64,000 bases of DNA from positions 310,001 to 374,000 of the forward strand of contig BLLK01000019.1 in NCBI GenBank assembly GCA_021927905.1, written 5' to 3'. The position numbers and the translations under genes were made by a program. The DNA is from Chaetoceros tenuissimus (lineage: Eukaryota; Bacillariophyta; Thalassiosirophyceae; Chaetocerotales; Chaetocerotaceae). The notes under the pieces were generated by a model. The model had not been told where the DNA came from, searched no databases, and saw only the letters and a list, made by a program, of their open reading frames with translations. Shown here piece after piece: positions 60,710-64,000 of this stretch. The first letter of the stretch is position 1. Every line of letters begins with the position of its first letter.

Positions 60710-60976
60710 TTAAGGCAAAAGAAAGGAGTTGTAATAGTCCTGAGCACACGGAGTTCTTACACTGATATCATCGCTGCTCACTGAATACGAAGAAGAACAA
60801 TCAGTGCTTGGACGCATAGTAAATTGTCTCTTCTCTTTGGTGATGGGAACATCTGACTCTGCTAACACTCGTGGGTGAACGTATTTCCCACTAGACAATC
60901 TTTTGTGCTCGATGTATGCTTTGAACTTTTGGCACTCAGGTTTATGGAACTGGTCCTTTATTGACTTGATCACCAT
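60710..60976 (-). CDS. Unknown protein, TPCAQDYY family, short form
   Basis: 88 residues, single exon. Aligns with the N-terminal 120 residues of 59212-59838: YIEHKRLSSGKYVHPRV then RTPCAQDYYNSFLLP, after which it stops. The in-between parts differ but both contain SSDD. Either a naturally short paralogue or a 3'-truncated copy. Confidence 0.58.
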   Translation of the reverse strand: MVIKSIKDQFHKPECQKFKAYIEHKRLSSGKYVHPRVLAESDVPITKEKRQFTMRPSTDCSSSYSVSSDDISVRTPCAQDYYNSFLLP

Positions 60977-61325
60977 CTTGGAATGCTTTTTTATTTATCG
61001 TAACGGGCTTTGTGAATTTGCCAATCTTTTTTGTTTTTGCTTGGAATGCTTTTTATTTATGAATTGCGAATCTTGTGTAGTTTACTCGTATGTGCAAAAT
61101 AAAAGAGGGGCTGGCGAAAAATCAAAGAACATTTTGACAACCTCCTCGATAAATTGACGAAAATGTCTGTCCGATGATACTAAATTATTATATTTATGAA
61201 TAAGTCAGTTTATCATTATAGCCCTTTCAGCTCAATCGTGTCGGAAGCCATTTCCGTTGCAGAAGTTGAGAATTGAATTTTTTAGACTTGACGGTTTTAG
61301 GTTTTCTTTAGCTAAATCTCCTTAT
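60977..61325. other. Intergenic
   Basis: 349 bp without a gene. The word TTGGAATGCTTTTTATTTAT occurs almost twice (near 60977 and 61041). Confidence 0.45.
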
Positions 61326-63392
61326 CTACAACATAAACGCTAAGAAGAGGATGCCAGAAAAGATGTGCAAAACACCAGCATTCCTCAACGATGCACTGCT
61401 TGGATATGATAGTACTTGAACAATCGTATTCTCATCTTTGACTTCTTCGACATAATCTCTGCCAAAGCAGCCACGTGACTTATCAAGCTCGTCGAAGCAG
61501 TCACATTTTGGTGGATTTGATTCATAGTTACATTTGCCCTTTCCACTGCATAACGAAGGACAAGATATTTCAGGACAGATGGTGTGCACTGGAGGGCATG
61601 TGAATGATGTATTTGATATAAAAGGAAACTCGTGAATCTGACCATCATACTCGCAAGTTAATTTCTGACCATCAATCATCACATCAAAGTTATGAGATTG
61701 TGGATTACATTGCGTAGCGAAGCAAGCTCCTTTATTCTTTTGGCTACCTTGACTGCTAGTCATTTGTGTATTGAAGCATCGACTAGTAGATCCGTATTTT
61801 TCACTGGAATACGTTTTTTGAAAGTCAAAATTGGATGAATCTGTACAGTCAGTCTTCAGCAATGCTGGGACGGGACAGTAGTCGGCATGAGTAAAGAGTA
61901 CTCCCAAGTCTTGATTCTCAAAGTATTGGATTGATGTATCGCTAGGTGCAGGGAAACCAGGAGGTATGGACGATGAAAAATCGAACAAGTCGCAAAATGC
62001 AACATGCGTGCCAGTAGGATCGCATGTAGTATCACTTGATGAATCAATCCCAGTTGCTGAGAACTTTGTTGTCACATCACAAAAGTAATTTTGAAAAGGT
62101 TTTGCTACCTGATTTGTTTGAGGATCTATGCATTTGTCATTTACAAAGTCACAACCTGCTCCCAATCCGAACGGAGAATTCTTTACATACTTGGATGTAT
62201 AGTCGACATCGTACCATCCACTATCTTCTAGTAATGCAACAGTCACCGGTGAGAGAACTGATGAATATTTGGAAGAATAAATGGGTGACATTGTTTCAGT
62301 GAAAAATAGTCTCTCGTCGAAATGTGCACCTATGCAACTATTCTTTGTAGGTTGGTTTTCAAGCATTGCTCCTTCGACAGTATCGCAGCCAAATTGGTTC
62401 TGAACTGCTAATTTCACTTTAGGAGTAACGACTTCATAATGCAATCTTTCATGTCCATCATATGTAGTAAAACTTTTTTTCAGTGTATTTGTAGATGGCA
62501 ACTCCAACATGCGTTTCGAGCCATCCACACAATTGGTTTTCACCTCTTTGAAGGGTCTCGATGTTAGAGGCTTGCCAGAGTCTCGATCACGAAAATATTT
62601 CAACAAGTCATCATTCACACCAAACACGTGTGCAAGCTCATGTGTCCCAACATTGATCAGCTTGTCAATTTCATTGGAATAAATATTGTCTAAGCAAAAG
62701 TTGATGAACCCAACTACTGGACGATCTACTTGATCCAGCATACAATAGCTAGCCGATGCTAATGATTTTGCACCACATAACCTCTTTCCATTTGCAGCTT
62801 GATTCATTCCACTGACAAATATAACAGTATCAGCATCTGAGACACCTTTTGACACTAGCGCCGAAGGAATATTAGGAAAAAGACCATTGCATGTATCTTT
62901 TGGAATTTTTATGGGATCTACTACGGGATAAACGCGTAATATGGAAGACCAAATATCAGCAATCTTTGGTAAAATCTTTTGCTTGACAATTCTAGCAGCA
63001 TTCTTTTGATTGGACTGAGTGTTCAATTCGAGTTCTGTCGTATCATATACTATTCTTATAGGTGCAGTACTTGGTGCTGCTCTAGATTCCATTGGCGATT
63101 TCGATGACAATTCACTTTCTATTTTTCTCCTTCGAAAACTTGTGACGTCGTCCTGTGTTTCATATATTTCATGTGGATGCGATGAGTACTTTACATTTAG
63201 ATGCACAGTGGTGTTTGCAGATGATGCAATTCGTTTCTCTTTCAATAAATCTGCCATTGAAATTATATCATGGTCGAGGGAAAAGTCTTGCATCATAGCA
63301 TCAAGCTCGTAGCTATTGCTTGCATGAGGTACAAGTTCACCTGAAGCAAAATGAAGGAACAATCCAAATAAAGATGCAGCTCTATACTTCAT
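61326..63392 (-). CDS. Leishmanolysin-like (M8) metallopeptidase, anchored
   Basis: 688 residues, single exon. Signal peptide (ASLFGLFLHFASGE), a prodomain-like region, then the zinc site GTHELAHVFGVND (HExxH near residue 250) and the distal third His in CIGAHFDERLFF with the following Met-turn TETMSP, the metzincin M8 signature. Cys pairs recur (FGLGAGCDFVNDKCI). A C-terminal EGF-like module (CSGKGKCNYESNPPKCDC) and a final hydrophobic stretch (VLHIFSGILFLAFML) suggest GPI or membrane attachment. Role: surface or secretory-pathway endopeptidase. Length is typical for the family. Confidence 0.92.
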   Translation of the reverse strand: MKYRAASLFGLFLHFASGELVPHASNSYELDAMMQDFSLDHDIISMADLLKEKRIASSANTTVHLNVKYSSHPHEIYETQDDVTSFRRRKIESELSSKSPMESRAAPSTAPIRIVYDTTELELNTQSNQKNAARIVKQKILPKIADIWSSILRVYPVVDPIKIPKDTCNGLFPNIPSALVSKGVSDADTVIFVSGMNQAANGKRLCGAKSLASASYCMLDQVDRPVVGFINFCLDNIYSNEIDKLINVGTHELAHVFGVNDDLLKYFRDRDSGKPLTSRPFKEVKTNCVDGSKRMLELPSTNTLKKSFTTYDGHERLHYEVVTPKVKLAVQNQFGCDTVEGAMLENQPTKNSCIGAHFDERLFFTETMSPIYSSKYSSVLSPVTVALLEDSGWYDVDYTSKYVKNSPFGLGAGCDFVNDKCIDPQTNQVAKPFQNYFCDVTTKFSATGIDSSSDTTCDPTGTHVAFCDLFDFSSSIPPGFPAPSDTSIQYFENQDLGVLFTHADYCPVPALLKTDCTDSSNFDFQKTYSSEKYGSTSRCFNTQMTSSQGSQKNKGACFATQCNPQSHNFDVMIDGQKLTCEYDGQIHEFPFISNTSFTCPPVHTICPEISCPSLCSGKGKCNYESNPPKCDCFDELDKSRGCFGRDYVEEVKDENTIVQVLSYPSSASLRNAGVLHIFSGILFLAFML

Positions 63393-63690
63393 CCTGTTGT
63401 CACAATATAATGAATGTAAGAAAGGTATGGTATGATTGAATGTTTGTCAAGAGAGTGCATCTGTGAGATACATTCAGTGTCATGGAGCACCAATGAGGGA
63501 GAAAATGTGAGTGAACACAGACATCAGTTCTTTTAGTCCCATCTTTTATTTTTGTGACAAAACTCCAGCGTGTTTTTATTCTAAACTTTGATTTCAAGTT
63601 CAAGCTACAAAATTGAGATCTACTAACATTGTTGATACGACAAGGCACGGAAGAAATAAATATTTTATCTGAACCTAGAAATAGATTACA

Positions 63691-64000
63691 TTAGGATTGA
63701 GCTATTTCACTTTTTACTGAGTCTTGGAATGATTTCCATATGTACAATGCTGCTTCTCCAAACTCAACAGATCTCACTGGATCACCCCAACCATACACCC
63801 AGCCCCTATGCGTATCTTCCATCACACTCCGTATCCTTGCTTTCTTACTGCTATCATACTCGGCAAATAGTTTCTCTAGCTCCCCATACCCATCATCGAT
63901 AAACTTCTGCTCATCAACCTCTGGAAACTCATTCCATGCTATACGATCAGAATATGGCAAATGTGGATACTTGAGTCCAGATACATCCCATCCCCATCTA
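63691..64000 (-). CDS. Unknown protein, C-terminal part (continues beyond window)
   Basis: The frame is open from the window edge to a stop at 63691 (103 residues). Trp/Tyr/Asp-rich: RWGWDVSGLKYPHLPYSDR, YGELEKLFAEYDSSK, DTHRGWVYGWGDPVRSVEFG, ALYIWKSFQDSV. It looks globular and soluble, but no family was recognised. The start lies outside the window. Confidence 0.6.
   Translation of the reverse strand, partial: RWGWDVSGLKYPHLPYSDRIAWNEFPEVDEQKFIDDGYGELEKLFAEYDSSKKARIRSVMEDTHRGWVYGWGDPVRSVEFGEAALYIWKSFQDSVKSEIAQS

Overview
The window is nuclear DNA of a diatom, probably a small centric species of the Chaetoceros type. The organism call rests on gene content and style, not on a database search. 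The DNA is AT-rich and genes are compact and dense on both strands. Introns are few and short (about 60-110 bp, one of 181 bp) with GTAAGT-like donors. Several N-termini combine a signal peptide with an ASAFAP-like Phe motif, the diatom plastid-targeting style. Typical diatom families are present: helicase-associated-domain proteins, Ser/Pro-rich subtilases, RCC1-like membrane proteins and 7TM receptors. No tRNA, rRNA or CRISPR array was seen.

Layout. 1-3 kb: partial APMAP/strictosidine-synthase-like gene, then a 1.7-kb element with arms of nearly 600 bp in inverted orientation and decamer arrays. 3-20 kb: mostly housekeeping genes (SGNH hydrolase, FAM173-type lysine methyltransferase, Peter Pan/SSF1 ribosome-biogenesis factor, histidine phosphatase, thioredoxin, HA-domain protein, two-Tudor-like protein, fatty acid/sterol hydroxylase, CRAL-TRIO protein, mitochondrial bS18). 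Two RCC1-like membrane proteins sit among them, one frameshifted, with an unidentified decayed gene between. 20-27 kb: minus-strand cluster of three related RING proteins, one with an in-frame TGA, interrupted by a 5'-truncated subtilase. 27-34 kb: membrane proteins, including a DUF4386 protein with a C-terminal frameshift, and a secreted HExxH peptidase. 34-39 kb: a six-repeat Tudor-like protein and an ammonium transporter.

39-53 kb is the accessory region. Two paralogous 7TM receptors bracket about 8.5 kb containing a 1,674-bp miniature LTR retrotransposon (identical 209-bp LTRs, 5-bp target duplication), a 501-bp inverted-repeat element, a decayed isoleucyl-tRNA synthetase and an ankyrin-type gene. 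A further 547-bp MITE-like element lies just outside. 53-64 kb: large membrane-anchored gamma-glutamyltransferase, two small probable plastid proteins sharing a C-terminal motif, a rhodanese-like/methyltransferase fusion, two members of an unrecognised small family (TPCAQDYY motif), a leishmanolysin-like M8 peptidase and a partial unknown gene.

No operon logic is expected. Functional links are limited: receptors plus ammonium transporter at the membrane, secreted or anchored hydrolases (SGNH, M8, HExxH peptidase, GGT), and tandem duplication followed by decay (RCC1, RING, receptors, TPCAQDYY family). I did not find a clear new multi-gene system. The best candidates for something undescribed are the mobile elements, the two small protein families with shared motifs, the two-protein membrane family at 27-29 kb, and the splice and stop-codon oddities.
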